DNA from: an uncultured Clostridia bacterium
GTDB lineage: Bacteria > Bacillota > Clostridia > Lachnospirales > Anaerotignaceae
Assembly: GCA_958420075.1 (NCBI GenBank)
Contig: CATZIM010000008.1
Span: forward strand, 1 to 17,781
DNA: 17,781 nt
Reading direction: 5' to 3'
The translations under genes were made by a program, and so were the position numbers. Each line of letters begins with the position of its first letter. The stretch's first letter is position 1. The notes under the pieces are model-generated. The model saw only the letters and a list, made by a program, of their open reading frames with translations. It searched no databases and was not told where the DNA came from. Below, piece by piece: positions 5,715 through 14,119 of this stretch.

Positions 5715-6293
5715 ATGGACCATTTGACACAATTATGTGCCAGATTGCAGGAAGCAGCATCCGCTTCCCCCTACGCAGAAAAAAAACTGGTGTTCGGTGA
5801 CGGCTGCCAGAATCCCAGACTGATGATGATCGGCGAAGCCCCCGGCGGCGATGAAGAAAAGCAGGGTCGCCCCTTTGTGGGAAAAGCAGGGAAAAACCTG
5901 TCTGCTTTTCTGGAAACCATCGGCTTGAAACGGGAAGAAATCTACATCTCCAACGTGGTAAAACTGCGCCCCACCAAGGAAAGCCCCAAAACGGGAAAAG
6001 CGGTAAATCGTCCCCCTTCCAAGGATGAAATCGCCTTTTTCCTTCCTTTTTTACAGGAAGAAATCAAAGTGGTGAATCCCCAGTGGATTGTGACTTTAGG
6101 CAATGTGCCCTTGAAAGCGGTCACAGGGGATGCCAAAGCCGTCATTGGTGACTGGCATGGCAAACCTTTCACACTGGCAGATGGCAAAATTCTGTTCCCT
6201 CTCTACCATCCCGCAGCCATCATTTACAATCGGGCATTGTCCGAAACCTATCAGGAGGACCTGATGACATTGAAAGGATTGCTGGAAAAATAA
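5715..6293 (+). CDS. Uracil-DNA glycosylase, family 4-like, without the iron-sulphur cysteines
   Basis: The 192-residue protein carries the uracil-glycosylase superfamily motif A at 40-48 (G-E-A-P-G-G-D-E-E, followed by G-R-P-F-V-G-K-A-G) and motif B at 165-168 (H-P-A-A), as in family 4. Such enzymes remove uracil from DNA made by cytosine deamination. Family 4 enzymes normally hold a 4Fe-4S cluster on four cysteines; this protein has only two cysteines (C8, C31), and the usual K-C-R-P-P reads K-L-R-P at 83-86. It is therefore a cluster-free variant or a divergent member. The start follows a GGAAAGGAAGG site. DnaA boxes reach to within 22 nt of the ATG. Confidence 0.85.
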   Translation: MDHLTQLCARLQEAASASPYAEKKLVFGDGCQNPRLMMIGEAPGGDEEKQGRPFVGKAGKNLSAFLETIGLKREEIYISNVVKLRPTKESPKTGKAVNRPPSKDEIAFFLPFLQEEIKVVNPQWIVTLGNVPLKAVTGDAKAVIGDWHGKPFTLADGKILFPLYHPAAIIYNRALSETYQEDLMTLKGLLEK

Positions 6294-6300
6294 GCACACA

Positions 6301-6498
6301 AAAAGGAGCCCGAAAAGCAAATTCTCCTTAAACATCGATTTTCCGTTTCCACGATTTCTTAAGGGGAATTGCGACGGCTATCTTCAGAAGAAAACATACA
6401 AAATAAAATCTTAAAAAATAAGCAAGCTGGAATCCCCTATATCATAAGGATTTCAGCTTGCTTTGTTTTCTTATAAAGATGCTCCTAAGGCTCCTTTT
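6301..6498 (+). repeat. Structured intergenic repeat, copy B (forward orientation)
   Basis: This fills the gap between two convergent genes, starting 8 nt after one stop codon and ending 1 nt before the other. The outer stem is AAAAGGAGCC (6301-6310) with GGCTCCTTTT (6489-6498), a perfect 10 bp. Hairpin I pairs AATTCTCCTTAA (6320-6331) with TTAAGGGGAATT (6359-6370), with one G-U replacing a G-C of copy A and the same one-base bulge before the flanking G-C pairs. Hairpin II pairs AAGAAAAC (6388-6395) with GTTTTCTT (6465-6472). Inside hairpin II, copy B has an extra long hairpin (6420-6463) that copy A lacks. Confidence 0.75.
6420..6469. terminator. Extra hairpin within repeat B, likely bidirectional terminator
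   Basis: AAGCAAGCTGGAATCC (6420-6435) pairs with GGATTTCAGCTTGCTT (6448-6463) over 16 positions with one G-U. T-rich sequence follows on the plus strand (TTTGTTTTC) and on the minus strand (TATTTTTTAAG), so it could end transcripts of both convergent genes. Confidence 0.65.
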
Positions 6499-6499
6499 T

Positions 6500-7648
6500 T
6501 TATTCTGCCAGTTTTTTCAGCAGTTTGGCGTATGTTTCCACGCCCAATGCCAAGATTTCCTCGTCAAACTGGAACTGTGCGCTATGAAGAGAATGGGTAT
6601 AGCCCTTTTCCGCGTTGCCGCTGCCCAGGAAAAAGAACATTCCCGGTACTTTCTGGAGATACAGGGAGAAATCCTCCGCCAGCATGTAAGGGGGTGTTTC
6701 CTCGTAAGCATCCCCTGCCACTTCCTGCAGAAGCTCTACCAGTTTCGGGTCATTATCCACCACACGATACATATGACGGAACACGGCTTCTCCTTTGCAG
6801 CCATAACCCGCCGCAATGCCGGAAGCTACTTCCTGCACACGTTTTGTCATGGTTTCATAGGCTTCATCGCTGAACGCACGCATGGTGCCTTCCAGCTTCA
6901 CTTCCTTAGCGATGATGTTGCAGGCTTCACCGCCATGGATGGCACCGAATGTCAATACGCCGCTGTCCAGAGGGGATACGTTTCTGGACAGGATGGTGTG
7001 GAGCCCTGTAATGACTGCCCCTGCCGCCAGTACCGCATCATGGCCCAACTGGGGCTGTGCGCCGTGGGCACTTTCCCCGTAAATATGCACATCCACTTCC
7101 CCGTTTCTTGCCATCATGGCGCCTTTGCGGCAAGCCACTTTCCCCTGAGGAACCTGCGGGAAGATATGACAGCCGATGATACAGCGAACGGGATGTTTTT
7201 CAAAGAGTCCTGCATCCACCAGAAGCTGTGCACCGCCGGGGCCTTCTTCCGCTGGCTGGAAGATGAGCACCACGTCGTTTTCCAGTTCATCTTTGTGTTC
7301 CTGCAAGTATTTGGCAAAGCCCAGCAGCACCGTCACATGGCCGTCATGACCGCAGGCATGCATACAGCCCACATGCTCCGAAGTGAAGTCACAGCCTGTC
7401 TGTTCTGTCACGGGCAGAGCATCCATATCCGCACGGAATGCCACCGCTTCTTTCTTGCCTTTGCCCCGAATCACTGCCACCACGCCTGTTTCCAGCCATG
7501 TTTCCAGCTCTGTAATGCCGAAGCTCGTAAGTTTTTCCCGAATATAGGCGGAGGTTTTGTATTCCTTCAGCCCCAGTTCGGGGATTTTATGCAAATCGCG
7601 GCGAATCTGCCGCAGTTCTTCTACCATGTTTTGAAAATACGCTTCCAT
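6500..7648 (-). CDS. M20D amidohydrolase, likely N-acetyldiaminopimelate deacetylase
   Basis: The 382-residue protein has M20D metallopeptidase features: R-A-D-M-D-A-L-P at 72-79, M-H-A-C-G-H-D at 96-102, the catalytic Q-P-A-E-E at 131-135, C-H-I-F-P at 160-164 and G-E-S-A-H-G in the lid domain. C99, H101, E135 and H161 are the expected metal ligands. M20D enzymes remove acyl groups from amino acids, including hippurate and indole-acetyl conjugates. The divergent dapH next door makes N-acetyldiaminopimelate deacetylase the best substrate assignment, as for Bacillus ykuR beside dapH. The start follows AAAGGAGG by 7 nt. Confidence 0.85.
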   Translation of the reverse strand: MEAYFQNMVEELRQIRRDLHKIPELGLKEYKTSAYIREKLTSFGITELETWLETGVVAVIRGKGKKEAVAFRADMDALPVTEQTGCDFTSEHVGCMHACGHDGHVTVLLGFAKYLQEHKDELENDVVLIFQPAEEGPGGAQLLVDAGLFEKHPVRCIIGCHIFPQVPQGKVACRKGAMMARNGEVDVHIYGESAHGAQPQLGHDAVLAAGAVITGLHTILSRNVSPLDSGVLTFGAIHGGEACNIIAKEVKLEGTMRAFSDEAYETMTKRVQEVASGIAAGYGCKGEAVFRHMYRVVDNDPKLVELLQEVAGDAYEETPPYMLAEDFSLYLQKVPGMFFFLGSGNAEKGYTHSLHSAQFQFDEEILALGVETYAKLLKKLAE

Positions 7649-7678
7649 TGGCTTTCCTCCTTTGTTCTGATTGTTCTC

Positions 7679-7707
7679 ATTGTATCACAGACATCTTTCT
7701 TTGGAAA
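7679..7707 (-). promoter_or_regulatory. Candidate promoter of the deacetylase gene
   Basis: On the minus strand, TTTCCA (7702-7707) and TACAAT (7679-7684) are separated by 17 bp. The -35 is weak. Confidence 0.4.
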
Positions 7708-7721
7708 GGATACAAATTCTG

Positions 7722-7750
7722 TGGAAAATCTCCCCATTTTCGTATATAAT
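7722..7750 (+). promoter_or_regulatory. Candidate promoter of dapH
   Basis: A perfect TATAAT (7745-7750) follows a weak -35, TGGAAA (7722-7727), by 17 bp. It is back-to-back with the deacetylase promoter, which would allow the two pathway genes to be controlled together. Confidence 0.5.
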
Positions 7751-7794
7751 AAAAGGCAAATACAAAAATCAAAAGATAAAGGAGAGATTTACCC

Positions 7795-8505
7795 ATGGAT
7801 TATGATATGACCAATCCCTATGAAATTGCGAAATACATCAAGGAAGCCAAAAAGGCAACCCCTGTCAAAGTATATGTAAAAGGCGACCTGAGCGGCGCAT
7901 CCGCAGAAGGCGTGAAAGTATTCGGTCAGGGGGATTTCTGGATCCTCATGGGCGACCACGCTGCCGTACAGGCTCTGCTGGACAGCAAAAAAGACGCTAT
8001 CGTTGACTGCGCGATGGAATACGACAGAAGAAACTCCGCTGTTCCCATGCTGGACATCACTGGCGTAGAAGCACGCATCGAACCCGGCGCATTCATCCGT
8101 GACCGGGTAAGCATCGGCAAAAACGCTGTTGTCATGATGGGCGCTGTCATCAACATCGGCGCGGAAATCGGTGAAGGCTCCATGGTTGACATGAACGCTG
8201 TTCTGGGCGCAAGAGCAACTGTAGGCAAAAACGTACACGTTGGCGCAGGCGCAGTGCTGGCAGGCGTTCTGGAACCCCCCAGCGCAACCCCCGTTATCGT
8301 TGAAGACGGCGTTATGATCGGCGCAAACGCAGTGGTACTGGAAGGCGTACGCATCGGCGCAAACGCTGTTGTTGCAGCAGGCGCAGTGGTAACAGAAGAC
8401 GTACCCGCAGGCGCTGTTGTAGCTGGTTCTCCTGCCAAAGTCATCAAAATGAAAGACGAAAAGACAGAAGGCAAAACACAGCTCATGGAAGACCTGAGAA
8501 AATAA
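7795..8505 (+). CDS. dapH: Tetrahydrodipicolinate N-acetyltransferase
   Basis: The 236-residue protein has the DapH layout: an N-terminal alpha/beta domain (about 1-90), then a left-handed beta-helix of hexapeptide repeats (about 92-215: [20 protein letters not shown] and onward, including [11 protein letters not shown]). It ends [10 protein letters not shown] before a short charged tail. It transfers acetyl from acetyl-CoA to tetrahydrodipicolinate, the first committed step of the acetyl branch to meso-diaminopimelate and lysine. Length and motifs are those of the N-acetyl (DapH) rather than the N-succinyl (DapD) enzyme. The ribosome binding site is AAAGGAGA. Confidence 0.95.
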   Translation: MDYDMTNPYEIAKYIKEAKKATPVKVYVKGDLSGASAEGVKVFGQGDFWILMGDHAAVQALLDSKKDAIVDCAMEYDRRNSAVPMLDITGVEARIEPGAFIRDRVSIGKNAVVMMGAVINIGAEIGEGSMVDMNAVLGARATVGKNVHVGAGAVLAGVLEPPSATPVIVEDGVMIGANAVVLEGVRIGANAVVAAGAVVTEDVPAGAVVAGSPAKVIKMKDEKTEGKTQLMEDLRK

Positions 8506-8524
8506 GACTTTCTGGAAAGCAAAA

Positions 8525-8557
8525 CATCCCCTCTAAAAAAAGAGGGGATGTTTTTTT
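8525..8557 (+). terminator. Rho-independent terminator of dapH
   Basis: CATCCCCTCT (8525-8534) pairs perfectly with AGAGGGGATG (8541-8550), followed by seven T. Confidence 0.95.
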
Positions 8558-8566
8558 GTTGGACGG

Positions 8567-8593
8567 AAAAACGGCGGCAGTTGCCTGCCGCCG
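8567..8593 (-). terminator. Rho-independent terminator of the SLH gene
   Basis: On the minus strand CGGCGGCAG and CTGCCGCCG form a perfect 9-bp GC-rich stem with loop GCAA, followed by five T. It lies about 30 nt after the SLH stop codon. Confidence 0.9.
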
Positions 8594-8620
8594 AAATGGT
8601 GTATCATGTGATTTCAAATA

Positions 8621-11600
8621 TTACCAAAGATCCCAGAAGGAGTATGGTACTGGTGTATTGGGCATCGTGCCAGGTTTCATGGCATTCAGGAACGCATTAA
8701 GAGCCATTTGCAGATCACGGTATGCGTCATTGACTGTATTCTGAGAAGTAAGCGTGGACTGCTGCAAAACACCATTTGCTGTATTTACAGCCTTTTGTAA
8801 ATCATCTTTCTGCTGCTGTGTTGCCACCCAGTTTTTTGTAGGAGGAACATCTATGCCATCCTGTGTGGAGACTACTGTTTTATCCAGCAAAGCCTTTGCT
8901 TCTGTTACTTTCTTCTGCAGTTCTGTTGTATCTGCCTGCTGTACGGTTACCACACAGCTGCCGGAAACGCCGCTGCCGTCCTGAGCTGTAGCTGTAATGG
9001 TGGCTGTGCCTGCTTTAAGAGTTGTAACTGTGCCATCGGATGCTACTGTAGCAATGTCTTTGTTCAGGCTATCCCATGTCACATTTGGATTGGTTGCATT
9101 TGTGGGTTCTACTTTGGCTGTCAGTTTTGCAGTATCCCCCACATAAAGGGACGCTGTGCCAGTTACTGAAATATGAGATACCAGTACATTTTGCGGTTTC
9201 ACTGTCACTGCACATGTCGCCTGATAATTGCCGTCTGCTGTTTTCACAGTGATAGCAGCTGTGCCTTCTTTCACTGCTGTTACAGTGCCATCCTGTCCCA
9301 CGGTCGCAACTTCATTGTTGCTGCTTTCCCATGTCACATTCTGGTTGGTTGCATCACTGGGTTCTATCGTTGCTGTCAGTTTTTCACTGCCATTCACTTC
9401 CAGTGTCATTGCAGATTTATTCAATGTCACATTGGTCACTGGTTTTGTGGGCGCATTGACAGTCACTTCACATGCAGCAGTCTTACTGCCGTCTGCTGTT
9501 GTGACTGTGATGGTAGCTTTGCCTGCTTTCACTGCTGTTACAGTGCCATCTGCAACTGTCGCAACTTGTTCGTTATTGCTGCTCCATGTTACGGTCTGGT
9601 TGGTTGCATTTGCAGGTTCTACCGTTGCTGTCAGTTTTTCACTGCCACCTTCTGCCAGTGTCAATTCTGTCTTAGTCAATGTTACGCCTGTTACCGGCAC
9701 TGTCTGCGGTGCGTTTACGGTCACTTTACATTCCGCTGTTTTGCCGCCATCCGCTGTTGCAGTGATGGTAGCTGTACCTGCCGCCTTTGCGGTCACATTG
9801 CCGTTGTTGTCTACCTCTGCAATTTCTGGCTTATCGCTTTTCCATGTCACTGTCTTTGTGGTAGCGTCATCAGGTTTTACTGTTTCATTGAGTTTTACTT
9901 TATCATTAACATTCAATGTCAATGCGGTTTGATCCAATGTCACACTGGTTACACCGATCTTCACGCCCTGTTCTACGGTTACCTTGCCGGATTTTTCATC
10001 AATGCGGCCATTGCCCTTGACAGTGATGGAATTGTCTGCCTGCAATTTGCCAATGGTACCACTCAGATCGATTCTGCCATATCCTTTATCACTCACATAG
10101 AGTTCTTTTACAACTGTACCTGCTGGAATCTTCACATCCGCATCAGCTGCAACGATTTCCACCCGGTCTGCCTGCAGATCGTCCAGTGTGGTCAGTTTAT
10201 CAGTATCCACAACGATCTGTTTCAGATACGTAGCATTGCCGCTTTCCAGACCGATTACATCTGCGCCGTTTTTACGGATATATAAAGTGCCTTTCAGCGC
10301 CTGTGCGGTCTTGTTATCCAGTTTCAGACCAACAGGATTATCGCCATATGTTTTTTCTGTGTAAATATTGCCGCTGATCTTACAATCTTCAAAGTATACG
10401 GAGTTTTCACCGCCGCCTCTGATATAAACATTGCCGTAAATGGTCATGCCGTCAAATCTGACCTCACCATCTTTTACATCGCTGTCAACATAGAGATTTT
10501 CCCGTACGGTCATATTTTTCACGGTCACACCGCTTTTTGTGACAGTTGCGTTCCGGTAAGTGCCGCCGCTGCGGTCACTGCTGATGGTGATATTCCGGCG
10601 GGAACTGCTGGAGCTGGACCAATCATCATCGTCGTCCGTATAATCCGGTTTGCTTGCATTGTCCTTTGTTTTCACCGTATCGGGACGGATGCTGCTGGTA
10701 ACGCCGCTGACATAAACGGTCATAGTATCGATGTCGCCGCTGCCTTTGATGGTCACTTTATCCGTTACGGTCATATCTTCCACTTTCCCCTTGGAAAAGT
10801 CGATGGTAGCCTTATCAGCGTTTTTGGTGATTTCCATATTTTTGATTCTGGCATCAGAACCCAGTTTCAGGTCTGTTTCTGCATCCAGTGTCAGGTTCCG
10901 CACCTTTGCGTCAATGGTAATGGAGCCGGACAGTTCTTTATCTACGATAACATCTGTGTAATCGCCGCCGGTAAGTTTACCGATTTTCTGGAATGTGGTT
11001 TTTTCCACGGTGGTCTTGCCGCTGGCTTTCACTGCGGTATCCTTCTGATCCATAACCATTTCTTTGATGTCACAATCCTTGAGGATAACTTCACTGCCGC
11101 CGTCTACAATGAGTTTGCCTTTGACAGTCACATTATCCAGTGTAATGGTCTTTGTGCCCAGACGATCGGAAATGGTCAGATCACCTGTAACGGTGGTATC
11201 TTCCAGTTTGGTCTGAGTCAGGATCACATCTTCTTTTTTAGTTTCTTCTTTGTCATCTTCCTTGTCGCCGGGCTTGTAGTTCACGGTCTTATCCAGTGCC
11301 AGAACGGCTTCCGCTCTGGTCAGCACTTTATTGGGACCGAAAGAGCCATCGGGATAGCCTGCCATGATGCCTGCTTCACTGACAGCGCCCACCACACCTT
11401 TTGCCCAATTGGAAATGGCATAGGAATCTGTGTAGCGGTATGCCCGGCTTTCATTCTGTTTCAAATCCAGAATACGGGAAATCATGGCTGCCGCTTCCTG
11501 TCTGGTAACAGGGTCATTGGGACGGAAAATACCGTTGCCGTCGCCGGAAATATAGCCTGCTGCTACGCCGGTCTGGATGGCATTTTTGCCCCAGTAATGG

Positions 11601-11869
11601 CTGGGCACGTCGGAGAAATAAGCATATCCGCTCTTGGTGTAGCCCATGGCGTTGTTCACCAGCACCACAAACTCCGCTCTGGTAATCATGTTGTTGGGGC
11701 GGAAGGTACCGTCAGGATACCCGCTGATATCTCCTTTATCCACCCACTTATTGATGGTATTCTGTGCCCAGTGCCCCTGAATGTCTGTGGGCGCACCAAA
11801 AGCGGTGACACTCATAGCCATGGAAGCCGCCAGCACAGCTGTAATGGTAATCGCACTTTTCTTCTTCAT
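8621..11869 (-). CDS. SLH-domain surface protein with beta-helix-like core and four Big2 domains
   Basis: The 1082-residue protein starts with a signal peptide (1-26, ending T-A-F-G-A). Three SLH domains follow at about 27-78, 81-138 and 141-197, with I-T-R-A-E, V-T-R-Q-E and L-T-R-A-E motifs that bind pyruvylated secondary cell-wall polymer. A charged linker (about 198-213) leads to about 420 residues of short beta-strand repeats (T-V-T-G-D-L-T-I-S, V-Y-I-R-G-G-G-E-N-S and similar), probably a beta-helix, split by an Asp- and Ser-rich linker (D-D-D-D-D-W, then six Ser). Four Ig-like Big2 domains span about 636-975, each with V-T-W near the middle and A-G-x-A-x-I-T near the end. The C-terminal 100 residues are a helical FIVAR-like segment ending S-F-W-D-L-W. 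It should be anchored outside the wall as an adhesin or S-layer component. The ribosome binding site is an unusual G-rich one (TGGGGGTG). Confidence 0.92.
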   Translation of the reverse strand: MKKKSAITITAVLAASMAMSVTAFGAPTDIQGHWAQNTINKWVDKGDISGYPDGTFRPNNMITRAEFVVLVNNAMGYTKSGYAYFSDVPSHYWGKNAIQTGVAAGYISGDGNGIFRPNDPVTRQEAAAMISRILDLKQNESRAYRYTDSYAISNWAKGVVGAVSEAGIMAGYPDGSFGPNKVLTRAEAVLALDKTVNYKPGDKEDDKEETKKEDVILTQTKLEDTTVTGDLTISDRLGTKTITLDNVTVKGKLIVDGGSEVILKDCDIKEMVMDQKDTAVKASGKTTVEKTTFQKIGKLTGGDYTDVIVDKELSGSITIDAKVRNLTLDAETDLKLGSDARIKNMEITKNADKATIDFSKGKVEDMTVTDKVTIKGSGDIDTMTVYVSGVTSSIRPDTVKTKDNASKPDYTDDDDDWSSSSSSRRNITISSDRSGGTYRNATVTKSGVTVKNMTVRENLYVDSDVKDGEVRFDGMTIYGNVYIRGGGENSVYFEDCKISGNIYTEKTYGDNPVGLKLDNKTAQALKGTLYIRKNGADVIGLESGNATYLKQIVVDTDKLTTLDDLQADRVEIVAADADVKIPAGTVVKELYVSDKGYGRIDLSGTIGKLQADNSITVKGNGRIDEKSGKVTVEQGVKIGVTSVTLDQTALTLNVNDKVKLNETVKPDDATTKTVTWKSDKPEIAEVDNNGNVTAKAAGTATITATADGGKTAECKVTVNAPQTVPVTGVTLTKTELTLAEGGSEKLTATVEPANATNQTVTWSSNNEQVATVADGTVTAVKAGKATITVTTADGSKTAACEVTVNAPTKPVTNVTLNKSAMTLEVNGSEKLTATIEPSDATNQNVTWESSNNEVATVGQDGTVTAVKEGTAAITVKTADGNYQATCAVTVKPQNVLVSHISVTGTASLYVGDTAKLTAKVEPTNATNPNVTWDSLNKDIATVASDGTVTTLKAGTATITATAQDGSGVSGSCVVTVQQADTTELQKKVTEAKALLDKTVVSTQDGIDVPPTKNWVATQQQKDDLQKAVNTANGVLQQSTLTSQNTVNDAYRDLQMALNAFLNAMKPGTMPNTPVPYSFWDLW

Positions 11870-11929
11870 AAATTACACCCCCATATCAATGAAAAACTTC
11901 TCATGGAATTTTTATCCTCTTCTAATGCT

Positions 11930-11958
11930 ACTGTACTCTGTTTTTCCTTAAGAAACAA
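11930..11958 (-). promoter_or_regulatory. Candidate promoter of the SLH gene
   Basis: On the minus strand TTGTTT (11953-11958) and TACAGT (11930-11935) are separated by 17 bp, giving a leader of about 55 nt. The remaining intergenic DNA to 12066 shows no other signal. Confidence 0.4.
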
Positions 11959-12066
11959 CTGTTTTCCTCCATTCGTAAGAAAGCCTTAAACAAATCGTAA
12001 TATCCGTAACATAAGGATTTTTTGCTGTTGTGTCCCCTGTAAAACATCGAAAAATCCGCCACCGTA

Positions 12067-12095
12067 TTTTCAATACCGCCAAACTGTGCTATGAT
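12067..12095 (+). promoter_or_regulatory. Candidate promoter of the FUSC exporter gene
   Basis: TTTTCA (12067-12072) and TATGAT (12090-12095) are separated by 17 bp; the start codon follows about 40 nt after the expected start of transcription. Confidence 0.5.
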
Positions 12096-12142
12096 AAAAA
12101 ATATACAAAATCTTAACACAAAAGAAAAAAGGAGGTGTATCC

Positions 12143-14119
12143 ATGGAAAAAATCAAAAAATATCTGCCCAAATTTCGGCCCAACTGGCGGGGTGCGCTGC
12201 CGGTGGTGCTTTTTTTCGGCGCTTCTTTCCTGCTGGTGGCAGTGTTTTTTGGTCTGCAGTTTGTCATGACAGCCTCTGTCATCACGGTACTGTTCCAGAT
12301 CCGCCATGCTCGATACAACTCCTGGGGGTATCTTTTCCGGCAGCTGGTCATCTGCGAAGCCCTTGCCCTTTTCGCCATGATTGCCACGTTAGATACGCCC
12401 CTTTCTCTGCTCTTGAATTTCACCATTCCCTTTGCATTGGTTTTCCTGCAATCTTCACAATTTGTGCCAAAAGGATACTTTGCCAGCGCCATGATATTTG
12501 TATTCCTGCAATTCATGCCGCCGGAACCAAAGGATTTTGGCGTACAGCTGGAAGTGGTGCTGGTCTGCTGGGTATTCCTGGCCATTGTACTGAAGCTGTA
12601 CCCCTATTTGCAGCGGGGCAAAAAGCAGGCAAAACCTACGGTTCAGACACTGCATACCGGACTGAAACAGCTTTCTCAAATGCTCACCCGCATTGCTGAC
12701 GGGGAAACAGACGACGATTTTTCCAAAGAGCTTTACAAATTAGAGGACACTTACCACCGCATGGCATACCAGATGCAGACGGTGTTCCAAAAAGGCGACC
12801 ACGGTAAAAAATGCTTTGATATGCTGGCAGTCATGTTCCAGCGGAGTTTTTATCTGGTGCGAGACAAAGCCTGGCAGCAGGACGAAGTCCAGCAGAACGC
12901 CCTGCCCCGTTTGGCAGAAGTGGCGGAGCTGGCAGAAGAAGCCTCCCAGACCCTCAACGAAACAGACAACGCAGAACTCATTGCAAAAGCCCGTACCCTC
13001 TTGGAGCAAAGAGAAATGCCCGAAGGACGGGTGCGCATCTTTTACCGGAGCTGTCTGCACATGCTTATACTGATCTGCCACACTTACCCTGCCACAAAGA
13101 AACAGAATCTTCAGTGGTTCGGCGTAGACTGGCAGGAAACATGGCTGAAATTCCGGCGGCGTATCTCCCGCCATTCCATTGAAACCCGGTTTGCCCTGCG
13201 GCTTTCCGTGGTGCTGACCATCAGCTGCGGCGCCATGGCAATCTCCCACGCAAACCATGTATACTGGTTCCCTTTGAACGCATTTCTGCTGCTCCAGCCC
13301 AGTTTTGAGGACAGTGAGCATCGTTTGGTGACCCGCCCCATCGGTACGGCTTTGGGCTGTTTGGTAGTAGCGCTGGCAGAGCCTTTTCTGCCCACAGTGC
13401 CCATGCAGTTTGCCTTTGCTTTTCTCATGATGTTCTTCATGTACTGCTCCACCCCCGGCACATGGGTGCAGCCCATTTTCTCCACCAGTTTTGCCCTGAT
13501 TCTGGCGTCCATGTCCATGCAGGACAATACACTCATCTGGCTGCGTATTGCCTATGTCATTACGGCAGTGCTGCTGGTTTCCATCATCAACCTGTTTTTC
13601 TTCCCTACCACAAAAGAAAAGCAGTTTGCCCTGAACCTGCGCAGGCTCTTCCAGCTCCACGCTTCCTACTGGGAAATTGCCAGACGAAGTTTGTCACAAA
13701 ATGTGGATTTACATGAGTATAACGAACTGCTGACAGAGTTCCATATGATCTACGCCCAATGCAGGGAATACATACAGAAAGAACTGCCGGGAGAAACAGG
13801 CACGGTATATCATGAGCTGCTGGTGACCCTCTGGAAAACATTCTCCGAGCTGGAACAGACGGCATACCTCATGCAGACAGGCTCAGCGGAACGAGAAGAA
13901 TATCCTGCCCTCATGGATCTGACCATGCAGCTGCAAAAAGAAATCTTCCCGCCCCAGCCCACAACGCCTTCCGTTGCCCTTCACCGGGATTTTCGGGACA
14001 AAGACCTGACTTATGTGCTGACCCAATACATGCGCAACAGCGGACATCTGCGGTCCTTATACAGTCAGGTAGCAAGCAACACCCTGATTTTTAAGAAAAA
14101 AGAACTTGCCCGCAAATAA
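12143..14119 (+). CDS. FUSC family membrane protein, likely aromatic-compound exporter
   Basis: The 658-residue protein has the two-part layout of the FUSC/aromatic acid exporter family: a first hydrophobic block at about 17-150, a soluble helical region at about 155-345, a second hydrophobic block at about 350-490 (with W-F-P-L-N-A-F-L-L-L-Q-P and V-T-R-P-I-G-T-A-L-G, the pattern of the FUSC repeat), and a soluble C-terminal domain of about 165 residues. Relatives (YccS, AaeB) move aromatic acids or other small organic acids out of the cell; the substrate here is unknown. It is a single-gene unit with a strong AAGGAGGTG site and its own terminator. Confidence 0.82.
   Translation: MEKIKKYLPKFRPNWRGALPVVLFFGASFLLVAVFFGLQFVMTASVITVLFQIRHARYNSWGYLFRQLVICEALALFAMIATLDTPLSLLLNFTIPFALVFLQSSQFVPKGYFASAMIFVFLQFMPPEPKDFGVQLEVVLVCWVFLAIVLKLYPYLQRGKKQAKPTVQTLHTGLKQLSQMLTRIADGETDDDFSKELYKLEDTYHRMAYQMQTVFQKGDHGKKCFDMLAVMFQRSFYLVRDKAWQQDEVQQNALPRLAEVAELAEEASQTLNETDNAELIAKARTLLEQREMPEGRVRIFYRSCLHMLILICHTYPATKKQNLQWFGVDWQETWLKFRRRISRHSIETRFALRLSVVLTISCGAMAISHANHVYWFPLNAFLLLQPSFEDSEHRLVTRPIGTALGCLVVALAEPFLPTVPMQFAFAFLMMFFMYCSTPGTWVQPIFSTSFALILASMSMQDNTLIWLRIAYVITAVLLVSIINLFFFPTTKEKQFALNLRRLFQLHASYWEIARRSLSQNVDLHEYNELLTEFHMIYAQCREYIQKELPGETGTVYHELLVTLWKTFSELEQTAYLMQTGSAEREEYPALMDLTMQLQKEIFPPQPTTPSVALHRDFRDKDLTYVLTQYMRNSGHLRSLYSQVASNTLIFKKKELARK

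Noticed and set aside
6458..7810. A 450-codon open frame on the plus strand opposite the deacetylase gene
   Set aside because: Low-complexity, Cys/His/Phe-rich translation without a start signal; the minus strand encodes an intact M20 enzyme with all metal ligands.
8940..9960. Tandem DNA repeats or CRISPR-like array
   Set aside because: The periodic similarity of about 250 bp is explained by four protein Big2 domains, with divergent DNA and no spacer structure.
9173..10285. Long plus-strand open frames opposite the SLH gene
   Set aside because: They are antisense to Big2 repeats and show the same repetitive shadow composition; no ribosome binding site.
11928..12119. Small minus-strand open frame between the SLH and FUSC genes
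   Set aside because: No ribosome binding site; it overlaps both candidate promoters and has no recognisable feature.
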